A stretch of 64,000 nucleotides of DNA from Sycobia sp. Sy_11 (GCA_018907035.1 JACCIC010000187.1:1020571-1084570); one strand, 5' to 3'; counted from the first letter of the stretch, positions 39,842 to 52,895 are shown. Made by a program: numbers and translations. The notes: a model not told the origin generated them from the letters alone.

Positions 39842-40029
39842 CGTCGGAAGCTTGATCGTTTGTTACTTTAAAAGAAAATCTTTCACTCACAATAAACGAA
39901 ACTTCTTCCTCTTCTCTAACGCAAAGACTCGCGCGCTCTGCTGCCGCCTCTTGCTGAGCTGAGTCGCCAACTCTCCAAAACCAAAGTCCGATCACCAAAC
40001 TCTAACCGTCAATTCAATAAGTATTTTCT

Positions 40030-42053
40030 GTCTCGCTTACTTTATGTTAGGAGTAAGGTAAAAGGAGGGAGAAAAAGAGCGGCTGCAGACATTGGGCATA
40101 ACATGGACATAACACTGCGCCACCCTTTTTAAGGATGTATAGGTATTTAACCTAACTATATTACGAGTATATGAGCTTTTAAAATAGGCTGGAAGTTCGC
40201 CCTCTTTTGCCAGCCAATAAATGAACAGGGGGGATAAAGAAATGATATGATTGGCTGAACTGAAGCCGAAGGGAGCCGAAGTTGGCCGAGACCAGACATT
40301 TTTCACAACCAAATAGGACCAAATACTGAAGGCATTTAACGGATATTTTTTTGAATAGCCATACATCTGATCTGATTACGTTCATGTCATATATTGCATT
40401 GTATTGATGCGATGCACTGCTGTTCATGTTTCAGCCTTTTAAACTATAGAGGGTTTTTAAACCTGTCCAATTAGGAATTTTGGTTGTTTTTATATGGATG
40501 TTACTTTATTTGTTGATCTTACAATTATATATTGGTCGTTGTACTGTTCATTTCTTATTATTATTGCATAGAGTATTCGTAATATTTCGAGTAATTAAAG
40601 GCAGATTAAAAAATGAATGTAAAGAAATTTATAAAGCAAGTAAAATTTTTTAATAAATACTGAATTAAAAAGTAAATAATAATTATAATGTTTAATATGT
40701 TAGTATTGAATAATGTAATAATTATTTTTATTTTACACGTACGAATCTATATTTTGATGACTATAAAAAAGTAACTAAATGTGGAATAATTCGTTCGGAG
40801 TATAATTGCTGAACAAATATTAACAAGATGTGTCATTTTTTAGCAAAAAAAAAACGTGGTTGAATTTTTGTGTTTTTTTTTTTATAATATGGTTCTTCAT
40901 TCTTTTAAATGGGTGAATAAATTTTGACCTCATACAATTATATGGTATTATTAATTGTAATTTAAAAATATTAAAATAAAGTTAGATAAGTATTAATTTT
41001 TTTTTCTTCTATTTTTAGTGCGATATTTTCCTTTTATTGATCGGTTACGATGATGCGAGCAGAGCGACCAGCATATGCAACGGGAGGCCGGTATAAACAT
41101 CAATATACTCATGGAGATTTATAATCTGTTAATAAAATAAAAAAGATATAAGATATATAGATGATAACTATCGAGATATAAATTAAAATCAATTCTAATA
41201 ATATTAAAAATTTTCGTCATAAATTTACAATTATAGTTTAGATTTAGAATCACGTGACATTTCTATGAGAATGTATACTTTTGTTTTGTTATTTATATAA
41301 GTACTATATTATCAAGAAAAAATAGTATTTAGCTGGCACTCCTGACTGCTTGTAGGTTGTAGCAGCAGGTAGCAGCTGGTAACAGCTGGTATCAGACTGG
41401 TATAGCCGGCCTGGTCTGGTATTAGTTTTTTGACATTTTTTAACGTACTGTACCCAAGTATCTAGTACTATCGTACTATTTGACTATATATTATTTTTGT
41501 AAATTCATATTACAATAAACCAGCTGATAAATTGCATATTATATTCGTGTTGTATGAATAAGTCATAATCGCAATTAAACAACTTTTAAATAGCCGAACC
41601 TATATGTCACATTCATATCAGACCCGATCAAACCACTTGATTTTTGAGGTTAAACTCATATTTTTTTATTTGTAAACAGATTTGTATCAACATATTGTTC
41701 TGATAGTGTTTCCATCAATATGCTCTTTTAGTGCTAGAAACTGGAAACTGATGGTGACAGATAGCGACAGATGCTGAAGTTGAACTGGTTGAACATGCGC
41801 TTAACCTGACTGAACTGAACTAGAACTGTTGATCTTTGACTCTTTGCTAGTCGTATATATACATGTTTCTGTCAGCTTGTGTTATGTTCTGATCTTTTCT
41901 TCTGATTATCTTCTGATGTTTACCAGATAATCTGATTGAGACACGAGTTCAAAAAATTGACTCAATTAGAAATTTGAGCAGTAGAAACAAATAGAAAGAT
42001 GATCATGAAAAATCAATAGTTTTGTAAAAAGATTAATTTTTTAACTGTATAAA
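40030..42053. promoter_or_regulatory. Divergent intergenic region between CycB and VPS26C
   Basis: A GC-richer part (about 39640-40440) overlaps the cyclin B 5' UTR and probable promoter. CCAAT-type boxes lie at 40214-40218 (CCAAT) and 40250-40254 (ATTGG), 36 bp apart. Paired CCAAT boxes bound by NF-Y are typical of vertebrate cyclin B promoters; here it is inference. A GGTAGCAGC-type minisatellite lies at 41353-41425, and a loosely repeated CTGAACTG-rich stretch at about 41760-41830. No coding exon is seen. Confidence 0.4.
41353..41425 (+). repeat. GGTAGCAGC-type minisatellite
   Basis: Degenerate 10-bp units (GCAGGTAGCA, GCTGGTAACA, GCTGGTATCA) run into GGCCTGGTCTGGTATTAG. It is related to the array at 26001-26070. 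Confidence 0.6.
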
Positions 42054-43693
42054 ATGTCAATTAATATTGACATTAAGTTAAAACGCGCTAGTAAAATTTA
42101 TCACGAAGGTGTAAGTTATCTGTAATTGTAATTATTAATCATAATAATTTATAGGTTAAGATATTCTTCTGATTCATGTAAAGCAGTTTTTAAATAAATT
42201 TTACATATCCAAATTACAGAAATACTTTTACAGCTAATTAGTTCTTCAAAAACATTTTATTATAATCTTTAAATCTAATAATGTACAATTTTGTTTTAAT
42301 AATTTAAATGTAATGTTTACTCTTTAACTTTAAAATTATAAATAAGACATTTTAGAATATTAAATTTACTTTTATATATAATATGTGTAATAAAAAGTAG
42401 AGTTATAAAAACACTTTATTATCTGTTTTTGTGCTATTTTCACATTATTGAAGAAAACATTAATTTGCTGTCTTTATAAATTTATACATAATATATAAAA
42501 ACATAATATAATATTTCAATAGAAGAATTGATTTAATACTATTGATTGAACAATATAAAAAATTTAATGATGTTATGTAATATTTATCTATTACTAACTT
42601 AATTTTCAACTTTTCAAAATAGGAAATTATTAGTGGTTTAATTTTATTACAATCAAATTCTGATGTGAAACATGATGGAATATTTTTAACAATGGAAGGT
42701 GTAGTAAATTTGCAGCCAAGTTCTAAAACTGTAGGAATATTTGAAGCATTTTATAATTCTGCCAAGGTTTGTAAATTTCTTTCTGACAACTTTAATTTAT
42801 AATCTAACTATTTACATATTTCACTTTTAGCCTATACAGTTAGTGCAATATACAGTAGAAGTTGCTCCAGTGGGCAAAATTCCAAGTGGTAAAACTGAAA
42901 TACCTTTTGAATTACCACTGAAACCTAGAGGTACAAAAACCCTTTATGAAACATATCATGGTGTTTTTGTAAATATACAATACATGATTCGTTGTGATAT
43001 TAAGCGAAGTTTCTTAGCAAAAGATGTCAGTAAATCAGTTGAGTTTATAGTAGAAGACAGAATCGTTAAGAAATCTATAAAGGAAGAGAATAAATCTATA
43101 GACTTTAAAATAAAACCAGAGTCACTTCATAATACTAAAGATAAAACAAATGTTCCAAGATTTTGTATTTCTGGAAAATTAGATTCAGTTTCTTGCAGAC
43201 TATTAGAGCCCTTGACAGGGGAAGTAGTCATTGAAAATTGTGAAGCTACAATTAAATCTATTGAACTGCAATTGGTTCGAGTAGAAACATGTGGCTGTGC
43301 TGAAGGATATTCAAGAGATGGTAATAATATATTGTTTGTAGTTTTTATAAATTCAAATGTTTGTTCTTTTAATTGTTATATATTTTAATTTCTCACTGTA
43401 TTAATTTAATTTTAATTTAAGCAACTGAAATTCAAAATATTCAAATTGGAGAAGGAAATGTATGCTCAGGACTTGCTATTCCTATTTACATGATTTTTCC
43501 CCGTCTTTTTACATGCCCTACATTAAGTACCAGTAATTTTAAAGTTGGTAAGAATTTGTAATATTTTCATTTAACTACTACTATTTTTAATAATTAAATT
43601 TTTGTTTTAGAATTTGAAGTTAATTTAATTGTTGTATTTGAAGATGATTATCTTGTATCAGAAAACTTTCCAATTATTCTCACAAGGCACTAA
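42054..43693 (+). CDS. Vps26C: VPS26C (DSCR3), Retriever complex subunit
   Basis: Five exons: 42054-42110, 42623-42766, 42831-43320, 43422-43547, 43611-43693 (299 aa, against 297 in human). It starts MSINIDIKLKRASKIYHEG, continues EIISGLILL and LTMEGVVNLQ, then has the very conserved blocks KIPSGKTEIPFELPL, ETYHGVFVNIQYMIRCDIKR, ELQLVRVETCGCAEGYSRD and IPIYMIFPRLFTCPTLST. It ends VSENFPIILTRH. The arrestin-like two-lobe fold is known for the family. With VPS35L and VPS29 it forms Retriever, which recycles endosomal cargo to the cell surface together with SNX17 and CCC/WASH. Exon 1 could use either of two overlapping donors; the one after GGT keeps the frame. The gene is intact and ends 247 bp from the convergent PARP16 stop. 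Confidence 0.96.
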
Positions 43694-43940
43694 ATCTATT
43701 AAATTATGTAGTCCACTGTACAGTGTTTATTATACATAGCTCATATTTTATTGTACATATATTATATTTTGATAAATTAATTTCATTTTTTGTCTTGGAA
43801 AAACTTTAAAATTTATTTCCTAGGGAAATCATAAGACTGAGTAAAAGTACCCAGTGTATTAAAAGAAGACGTAGAAATTTGTATAACAAACAATTCATTT
43901 AAATTGTTATGCAATACGAAAAATATAACTATTTATTGTA

Positions 43941-45816
43941 TCAGTCTAATCCAAATTTTTTAATAAGCAATTCAAAATATCTTTCAACATTCCTATTGCG
44001 GGACAAACCAACAGATGCAAGCAAGACGACATATCCAAGCATAAATGTTAATAATTTATGTTGTTTTAGCCATCCCAAAACTCCAGCATTATCTAAAGAC
44101 CTAAAATATTAAACAATAATAATTTTTACTATATTCTAAAATTACTATAAATAATTTTATTGAAAATTTTATAAATTACCTTACACAGCCAAATTCTTGG
44201 CTGTAAACTAAAAGATATCGAATTCTGACTAAATCATTGTTTAATACTAGACAATATTTATTTGGTACTTTTCCACCAACTGATTCTGGTGCTATATTCC
44301 TGGCACTATCATCTAAAATTTAATTTATTATAAATCTTTTTGGGAAAAGGTTGAAAAATTTAATTTTTAAATGTTTAAAATATTTCATATTTAAACAGAT
44401 TTCACATTTTAGTTAAAAAAAAAACATTACAAATAAAGGTCTTAAGAAACTAAAAAATCTTATAATTTTTCTAATAACAGCTTAAATTATTAAATATCAA
44501 AATATCTATAAAAATTTTTTTGGAAATAGTACACAATACTATTTTAATAAATAAGTATGATTTATAAAGACAAAAACTGAAAAAAATATAAGATACATAT
44601 TTTAATACAAATAAATTTTTGTTGATTTAAAAAAATAAGTAGTAAATGAAAATTAATCCTCGTTATATAACGTACTTGTATCACCTATTTTAACATCTGT
44701 ATGATTAATAACTTCGCACAATGCCACACAACTCATATCACTTCCTAGTATGCTTCCACCCCATCCATAACCTACAGGACTGTAGGATAAACTTACTCCT
44801 AATTCACTCGACAGATAAATTCCTTTTCCAAATAGGGATTTCTATAAACATATACAAATGAAATACCCTAATTTGTTTTAAAATAATTAATTATAGATTA
44901 TTTTCTAACTAATACAACTTATATAAATTATATTGATTGCCTTTAAAAAAAATTTGTTTTCTAAATTTAGTATAAAATATAATTTGATTATACTTTGCAC
45001 ATGTGTTGTTGTAAGCCGTAGTGTATTATGGAATGAAAATTGTCTAATCGACTGCCATGATAAGCATAGAATGTGGAATGCCCTTTAGCAAGTTCTTTCC
45101 ACTTTTCTTCAAATGCAAACTGTTTGTTACTTGCTATTTGGAATATTAAATTAGGAGCTGCACAAGCCATTTGAGAATTTACCCTTTTTAATACAGATTC
45201 ATACTGAAATTACAAGCATTCGTTTTAAAGGAATTATGGAATAATTATATTATAAAAGTATAAAAAAAAAATAAAAATACTTACACAATCTTTTTTAATG
45301 CTTTTAATGTGCACGCCTCTCAACTTCACCAGAGCCCAAAACAACAATTCTATGGTACTCTCCCAGCTCATGTAAATATTTGGTTCTTTTAATTCTTGAA
45401 CTACTATTGCTAATGGTGGAACTAATTCTACTGCTTTCCTCTTAAAATGTAGAAAAAAAGGTAATAAGAAACATAAGTTTTAACGAGCATATTATACTTA
45501 CCAAAGCTTCAATATCTTTAGTTTCATTTTTAATGTACATTGGTGGAAATGGCCTAAGGCAAGTATCATAACGGTATGTGTGACAGGCAGCTACAAATAG
45601 AGACCATTTTAAATCTGCAGCTTTTAAATCTTTTTCTAAAATATATTTTAGAGCCAAAACTTTCCTTTGTGAATCATCCTTATTATTAATAAGTGCATCA
45701 ACAGTAGCTGAACCTGAACACAAAACCTCAAATTCTGGTTGATTTGTTGAGTTAGAATTTTCCTTAATATCTAAGCATTCTTCAAACTTTGAAGGATTTT
45801 TATCCATACAATCCAT
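43941..45816 (-). CDS. Parp16: PARP16, tail-anchored mono-ADP-ribosyltransferase
   Basis: Six exons: 45816-45502, 45440-45285, 45203-44994, 44841-44676, 44312-44180, 44100-43941 (379 aa). The N-terminal alpha-helical domain includes [27 protein letters not shown]. The catalytic fold shows YAYHGSR (H206), [11 protein letters not shown] (Y236) and [21 protein letters not shown] (Y302). This matches the H-Y-Y triad of PARP16, in which the usual Glu is Tyr, consistent with mono- rather than poly-ADP-ribosylation. The C-terminal [17 protein letters not shown] is a membrane segment near the end, as in the ER/nuclear-envelope tail-anchored human enzyme that modifies PERK and IRE1 in the unfolded-protein response. 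The N-terminus is about 50 residues longer than in human if ATG 45816 is used; MDKNPS, three codons on, or a later start is possible. Confidence 0.95.
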
Positions 45817-46400
45817 GGTGTTAAATGTTTTTCAAATCAATGCACGTTTTTGGATGTCTAGGCGAGCAATGGTTTTTCTTAATTAGAGCAATAACTGATA
45901 GTGAATGTTTACTTTACGTAATGTAACGCATTATAATTTGATTGGCTGAGCTGAATATAGCGATACTTACAATCAGACTACAATGAATTTATAATTAAAT
46001 TAATAACATTATTTATTGAAAAAAATAAAAAATAAATAAAATAAATCCGGCAGTTCTTCGGGACATAAAATCAATTCGAGCTGTCCGTTTTACGCCGTCT
46101 TTTGTTGTGTTTGTGCATCTGTCAGATGTGGACACGTAGTTTTGCCATACTAACAAAGTAACAACAGATGTAATAGCAGGCAAGATTAAGTAAAAGTACT
46201 ATCGTGCTATTCTATAATAGAACCAATCACATCGTTATTAGATTATATATGTTCTTTCCTATGAGCACTTCGAAGCCAAAAGGAGACTATAGAGGGAAAA
46301 CTGACGTCAGCTTACAAGTTTCAATATGGTTTGAATTTCAATATAATTCGCATAATTGCAAATGTAAATCACTATTACGAGTGTAATTCGACGCCATGTT
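45817..46400. promoter_or_regulatory. Upstream region of PARP16
   Basis: It contains TGATTGGCTGAGCTGAA (45939-45955), nearly identical to a 17-mer upstream of cyclin B (40248-40264), and a palindromic TGACGTCA at 46302-46309. No coding exon is seen. Which of these drives PARP16 is inference from distance only. Confidence 0.35.
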
Positions 46401-46813
46401 ATTAATTACGTCAATTTTTGTTTAAGCAAAGATATTAAATAATTGATTGTTCACATAGAATGCGATACAGATAATAAAAGCATGAAAAAATTAAATTACT
46501 TATGAAATTATTTTAAATGTTTTAAAGGGGATAATTTCTACTGCAATAGAACATTCATGATCCCGAATGATCCGAAAAGACAGATCTGTCTTAATAAAAC
46601 CTATAAAAATTATTTTATCAATTGTACTTGTAAATATATAGTTTATATCGAACAAAATTAAATGTTGATAGAAGTTCGCTTAAAAAGTTTTGTATTTTTT
46701 TTTACTATTTTTAGCAAATTAATTTATACTCATTTTGATGAATCTACTCTATTAATATTAATTAACATCAATAATAATGGTGATAATCTATATCATTATA
46801 AATAAAAATGTTT

Positions 46814-46866
<53 letters not shown>

Positions 46867-49800
46867 CAATATATACAGTAATATATATAGACTGCGATTC
46901 TGTTTGTAAATTATATTTATATTAAAATAATAGTATTAATAAATATTGGCATACGGATTAAAAATATTAATGTTTTGAGAATTGTTAGTGATGCTTGTCG
47001 ATATAATAAATTTTTATAACAAATCAGTTGGCATAACTAGATTTTAAAAGCTAAGAAAGTGGTCTTGAATAGAAAGAATGGGAAATTCTTTATTTGGGAA
47101 AAAATTAATTTAAAAAAAGTTTATTGTACTTCATTTGTGTTTTATATATGACTTTCAATAATCCAAATTGTTTTAAATATTACAGTCTATTTAATTTTGA
47201 ATTACTCATTATCAGTAAAAAGAATTAAAGGAAGCAAAAAAAAAGTTAAAATTTGTCACTAATTTTTGAAAAGATCTTTTGGAAAAAATTAAACCGGGTT
47301 TTTCAAAAGAACTTTTTGAAGTTTATCATTTTCATCAGATTTTAATATAGCTTTCGTTATTTTAGTACTAACTTTTTTGATACGTTGAGTATTATGGTTT
47401 TTTAATTTTCACATAATGTTAACCGTTTACATTTTTCATTATAATAGTTTAATTATATATTTTAAGCTTGTTTCTATTCTTTGAGTAAATTTAGTAAATC
47501 TACATCACATAAATTAGAATTTTCTGCTTGACTAATTTTAGATAAAATCCAAAAAGCGTCGTAAATTTTTAAGAACAATTTATAAACAATTCTTTTTAAA
47601 TTAATCTTTTTCGTAATAAATTAAACCTAGTTTTGTGTGATGACTAAAAGATTGAATTAATGCAGTAATTGAAAAAGAATGAAGTCAGCTTCGAATCAGA
47701 GGACAATGGCTTCTTGGGCTGCGCTTCGGAGAAATTGGAGCATTATTAAGAAAAGTGAACAAGAAAACTGAAAAACTATTTTGAGATCAACAGATGAATA
47801 TTGAGAATTTGAATAAGACTGTCACATGTTGAATTAAAACTATTGTGTAATAATATTTGGTTTGGTTTTAAAAGTCTGTGGAAATGAGACAATGCATTAG
47901 AAGAGACGTTATAATACATATATAATTGTATTTGATCAAATTAAGTTGATGTACAGAGAGAAATATGTATACCAAATCGATAAAGTTTGTAATTTTTCTT
48001 CTGAGATGATGTATTGTTTTATTTTCTCATATTTTTAAACAATGAAATTGCTACTAATAATTTATCTGTCATTTTCTCGAGAATGCATCGTCAAAATTTA
48101 TATTTGCGGCTTCCACGTCGGTGGTGAATGTGTATAACTTGCGCCTCCTTTTAACCAATCGGATAATAACATAATTAATTACAAACTTTAAAATAAAATA
48201 TGGAATTTGAATACATATAGTAGTAAGATGACTAAATACAATGTGATCTTTAGTTAGTAATATGTAACCAATCTTTTTATTCAACAATGGCTCAATATTT
48301 TGTTTTCAATTTTTTTGGAAATTTACGACGACAGAAACGAGGACAGTTTGCTAAAGGATACTGGAACATATAGTGCAAAAAAGGCTGAAAAGCAGAATAA
48401 TGTTTATATAAATATAAGCTATATTATGTCTTAACTCGAATTGTCCCATTTCTTTTTAACCAGCCGCATCATATACAGTTGCATTATAACGAAATTTATT
48501 TGCACATTAAATATAATTTTTCTTTATAAAACTTAATTCGAATAACTTTCTTTTATTGTAGAAAAAGTAAATTATTTGAATTTTGAAATAATTTGAGATA
48601 GAAAAATTATACAGTTGTTCCATTATTTCAAAACATGATTTAATGAATAGATGTTTGTGCAGGACAAACGTGAGCTCTACATAGAACAGATCTTGTAATA
48701 TATTATTTAAATGTACTATTCTAGCTTGAATTCCTTTGATTCTATACCAGATCTATACCTGTCATATACGCTGTATTATCGTATGATTGTTCAGTTGTGA
48801 TATTTTTAATTTTATTATGTCTAATGTTAATTTACTTTCAATCTTATTCGAAAATCTCTCTCTAATTTTTATGAGTCATAATAAAATTTATGGATTTTTT
48901 TTCATTGATGTATTTATTTTTAATATAGGATGAATGTTAACTAGCTCAAAATTTTTATCATCTCCTGATGAGAACTGTAAAGTTTGTTATTAATAATAAA
49001 ATAGAAAAATATTTGGCTTTCAAGATCATTCCAAATTATATTTTGTCTAATTCCAGCAAATATATTACATTGATTAAATTATTTTGTATTTTAGATAAAA
49101 AATAATTTACTTGGAGTCAAGCAAACAATAACTGTAATTAAAAGAAGAAAATATTGCGAACGTTAGTGACGTGTTTAAGTTATGGTTAGAAATAAAGTAA
49201 AAAATACTGAATTCAATCAAATTTAAACACAAAATGTGTTAAATTTAGATCTGCAAAAGAAGCATTATGAAACAAACTTTAAATAATTCAAACAGTAATG
49301 AATTAACAGAAATTACACTTTTTTTTATATAAAACACAACTTTTTTTAAGTTATAGCACTCCCAGAACATTATATATTTTAATCTTAATATTTTAGCTGG
49401 CTGAATCTCTATCAACTATATAGATGGCAAGGAATTAAAAGAAAAGCAATATTGCATTTTTCTTCATTATTTCATCAATGTTCGTTTTCTTAATTTTTAT
49501 TTTAATTGTGTACCTGAAACTTTTTTGATGAGATTTAAAGTATTATTAAAATATGTTAAATATTAAAACCAATGCAGATGTCTAAGATGTTAAATCAAAT
49601 GACATATGGTTGCAGGTTATTTTCAATCTCTGAAGATAACATAATAGATAAACGAAAATAATTGATTCGAGATTCTTATCTAATACTTTCTCTATTAAAG
49701 TTATGGCGAATATTTATTAGTTCTGAAAGAATTCTTTTTCTAACAGTTTTGCTTGCTATTGCTCGGTTTATATACAACAATATTCCTACTAATTAAATTG

Positions 49801-50490
49801 TTGAAAAAAACACTTCTATTTGTTGTATTTGATTAATTACTGTAATTATTGAGCCTCCTTAGCTCTAGTTTCAATAAATACTGATCAGTATTGATTATTA
49901 TTTCTAACGTAATTATTCGATTTTTCATGTTCATTTTCAAGCTCGCTTTTATTATGCAAATGATGGAGGAGCTCAATCGAACCTGACTATTTTACCAGCA
50001 ATTAATCAGCCATCATGAATTATAGACATATAATTTGATGATTTTAAAATTATTGATTACGTATATTTTATAATAGCATTATAAATTTATTATAAACTTA
50101 AATTAAAGTTTTGCGCGTGTGTTATTTAGAATTAATTTATTTAAAAATAGCTTTTATTTTTATCAGTTTTGTTTACAAAGATAGAAGCATAGACTTACGA
50201 TAAATATTTTCCCAAATTTTGATATAGCAATATTTAGACTGGTTACAATAACGATATATATAGCTCATTGTAAATCTGAAAGATAATTTTTAGTATATTA
50301 AAACGTATAAAAATCATTTACAGATCTACAATGCTTAATGATTACATAAAACATCTTTTAATATTAAGAACATAATGCATACTAATCAGGATATAATATA
50401 CAAGTTTTCAAAATCCACCAATTAATAAATATTTCGAAAAGATGAAAATATTTTACATTTTGGCTAATTCTGATCATCAACTACCAAATA
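46401..50490. other. AT-rich intergenic DNA, no gene seen
   Basis: About 4 kb without a supportable coding exon. It holds a (TA)n microsatellite at 46817-46864. Elsewhere it is AT-rich single-copy-looking sequence with stops in all frames. A noncoding RNA or distant intron cannot be excluded from sequence alone. Confidence 0.45.
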
Positions 50491-50496
50491 ATTTTA

Positions 50497-50584
50497 TGGG
50501 TCTTACAGTCATATTAAATAAAATATTTATTTAATTATTTATTCATAAGTAATTTATTTAATACGACTGTAAGATTGATAATAG
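50497..50584. repeat. Palindromic 3'-end remnant of the hammerhead-like repeat
   Basis: GGGTCTTACAGTCATATTAAATAAA at the left (shown here as its two halves GGGTCTTACAGTC and ATATTAAATAAA) is mirrored by TTTATTTAATACGACTGTAAGATTGAT at the right. The GACTGTAAGA word is the 3'-end word of the hammerhead-like repeat copies. It abuts repeat B copy 2. Confidence 0.5.
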
Positions 50585-50585
50585 T

Positions 50586-50770
50586 ACATTTCTCACCGGG
50601 TACGGAAAGGCTTTATTTACGAAACGAGAGGCTTGCGGCCCGAGGCGAAGTCGAGGATTGTAACGAGGTTCGTAAAAAAGCCCTTTCAATTTAGGTAAGG
50701 ACTATATTTTTCCATATGAGAACGGGAATCAAACGGCGAAGGTTCGATTTGTAGGTTAGAATGAGGAAAA
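50586..50770 (-). repeat. Dispersed repeat family B, copy 2
   Basis: Reverse-orientation partner of 16543-16735, about 34 kb away, sharing ATATAGTCCTTACCTA, CTCGGGCCGCAA and GTTTCGTAAATAAAGCCTTTCC when read on the minus strand. It has no coding frame. It sits next to the palindromic remnant at 50497-50584. Confidence 0.8.
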
Positions 50771-52059
50771 AATATTTGATTAATTATTTTATAACATTTT
50801 TTCATAAAACTTATTATTTTCTGGTAAATAAGTACCGACATTCGACTTAAACCAGACAATTTTGTAAGAACATTTCGAAGTGACCATTATTATTGTGAAC
50901 AACATTTGAAAATTGTCATTCTTTATTTGATACCTAAATAACCTGTATTTATATAAGATCAGATTATAAAAAGTGCGTACACTCAAAAATCAGTCTAAAA
51001 TCTGAAAAAGTACTTTCAAAACCAATAATATTGATATATTATTTTTATTTCTAAAATCTGGAACCAAATTAGAAACAGACCATTTGGTCATGAAGGAGTT
51101 AATGAAAGTTTTGATATTGTATAAGTTTTAACGTCAATGTATAAAATTTTCATTCACACTTAACTTTTACGTTATCAGTAAAAATGATGAAAATTAATCA
51201 ATACACTATTTATTTAAAAATATAATTTTTTACTTTTTCCAAAAGTAATAAATCTGATCACCGGTTACCCTCTTGTAAAAGTTTATATATTAAACTGTTA
51301 TTAATCAAAAGGCTAGTTGTAAAAATTTTTGACGATTAATAGAGACTTAAATAATAAGCGACGTTAGATAGAAAATTTTAAAGACTTTAAAACTGCAACT
51401 ATATGTCATCAAGAATCACGCCTATGACATGGTATTAACGATATAGAATTGTAGGAGGTATGCATAAATTTTTGTATTATTAATATATAGATCGTTAGAA
51501 TGTCGGATTAGTTTAAGAACGTTATGACCTAATATATATGCTATATATATATTCTATAATTAAAGTATTTATTTAATATAAATAATTATTGTTATTAATT
51601 TATAATATATTAATATAGGATTCAATGTGTGCTTTAAATCCAATGTGTCTAGTTTTAAATGTTGGATTTGCATTATTTTATCTCCAAAATGGTACTGATA
51701 TATTAATCTTAAATTTTTGTTCATAAGCTTTGAAAGAATATACTAAATATATACAGTCTACACTTTATACATACTATCATAAAATTAAAATTAGCGTTTA
51801 TTAAAAATAATATATAACAGCAAGAAAAATCGATTGTCTATAATCGATATATTAATTTCTTAATTTTATACACCAATTTATACCTAACTATCCATCTGTA
51901 TTCTTACAGGAGTGAAAAAGAGATAAATATGCTTATCAATAACTTCGGGATTTGATTGTTACACTAATTTCATCTGTACAAGAAAATGTCACAACACGCA
52001 AAAGCAGCTTTACATTTCTTTTTCAAATCGTTCTAGGAGTAGATTAAAGTAAAACCCAT
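50771..52059. other. AT-rich intergenic DNA, nothing recognised
   Basis: No coding exon, RNA gene or clear repeat was found. There are short (TA) runs near 51530-51560. Confidence 0.4.
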
Positions 52060-52895
52060 AAGTATACCTGAATAAACTATTAACAACTTGATAACCTATA
52101 GTTACGTATTAACATATATATATCCATTAAGAATAAAAACAGCCCATACTAACAACTTCTTTAAATATGAAGGTATCGATGAATCCACAAAAATACCTTA
52201 AATCGGCGGTTAACGGCGAATTAGGGTAAAATATAAAAATTTATAGTTAGGCATTCTCGTAAGCGATCTTTAGCTAATGGAATCGAATTCATAGCTTTTG
52301 AAGAAATCAAGTTTATCGATGTGAATGTAAAAATCTATTATTGTGTCCTTTTCATTACACAGGAGTTTGATTGGCGTTAATCCATAAAAGGGATTTATAG
52401 CAATTTTCATAAGTGACCATTGAAAATAAAAATTTAAATTATAACATTTGATAACCTGTAGTTATTTAACAAAATGAAAAAAATACATTTTATCTATGTT
52501 CATCTGTTAGGACATGGATTGACAAACTCCAGAAAAAGGTTTGTACGGATTTTCATAAGTAGTCATTGAAAAACAAAATCGAATTCGTGACTTTTTAAAA
52601 TTCGTGTAGATATATAAAATATATAAATACATTTTACAAAAATACATAAAAACATTTTGATTCATTTTTTACCCATTTAGGGGAGGTTAAGGTTGGCATC
52701 AACAAATGGCTTTTACAGATTTACGTATAGAGAGTCATTATCAGCAACAAAAGAATTGATAACTTTTTAAAATTTGTAATTATCGATAAAATTGTTCAAA
52801 TAGATAAAAAGATTTTATTCCTTTTGCACCCTGTCAGTACTGTATTGGGATGAAATCAGCAAAATGGTTTATAGGGATTTTCATTAGTTACCTTT
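52060..52895 (+). repeat. Degenerate tandem array, period about 160 bp
   Basis: About five diverged monomers. Recurring landmarks are TTTATAGGGATTTTCATAAGT-like (about 52240, 52390, 52548, 52712, 52876), then CATTGAAAA, AATCGAATTCATAACTTTTT, a TTTATCGATA-like word, and an A-rich stretch leading to CATTTTATT and a GGTTGG/GGATTG-like word. Successive landmarks are 150-165 bases apart. No frame stays open through the monomers. It resembles an old satellite block. The last monomer ends about 100 bp before the hammerhead-like repeat copy 2. Confidence 0.65.
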
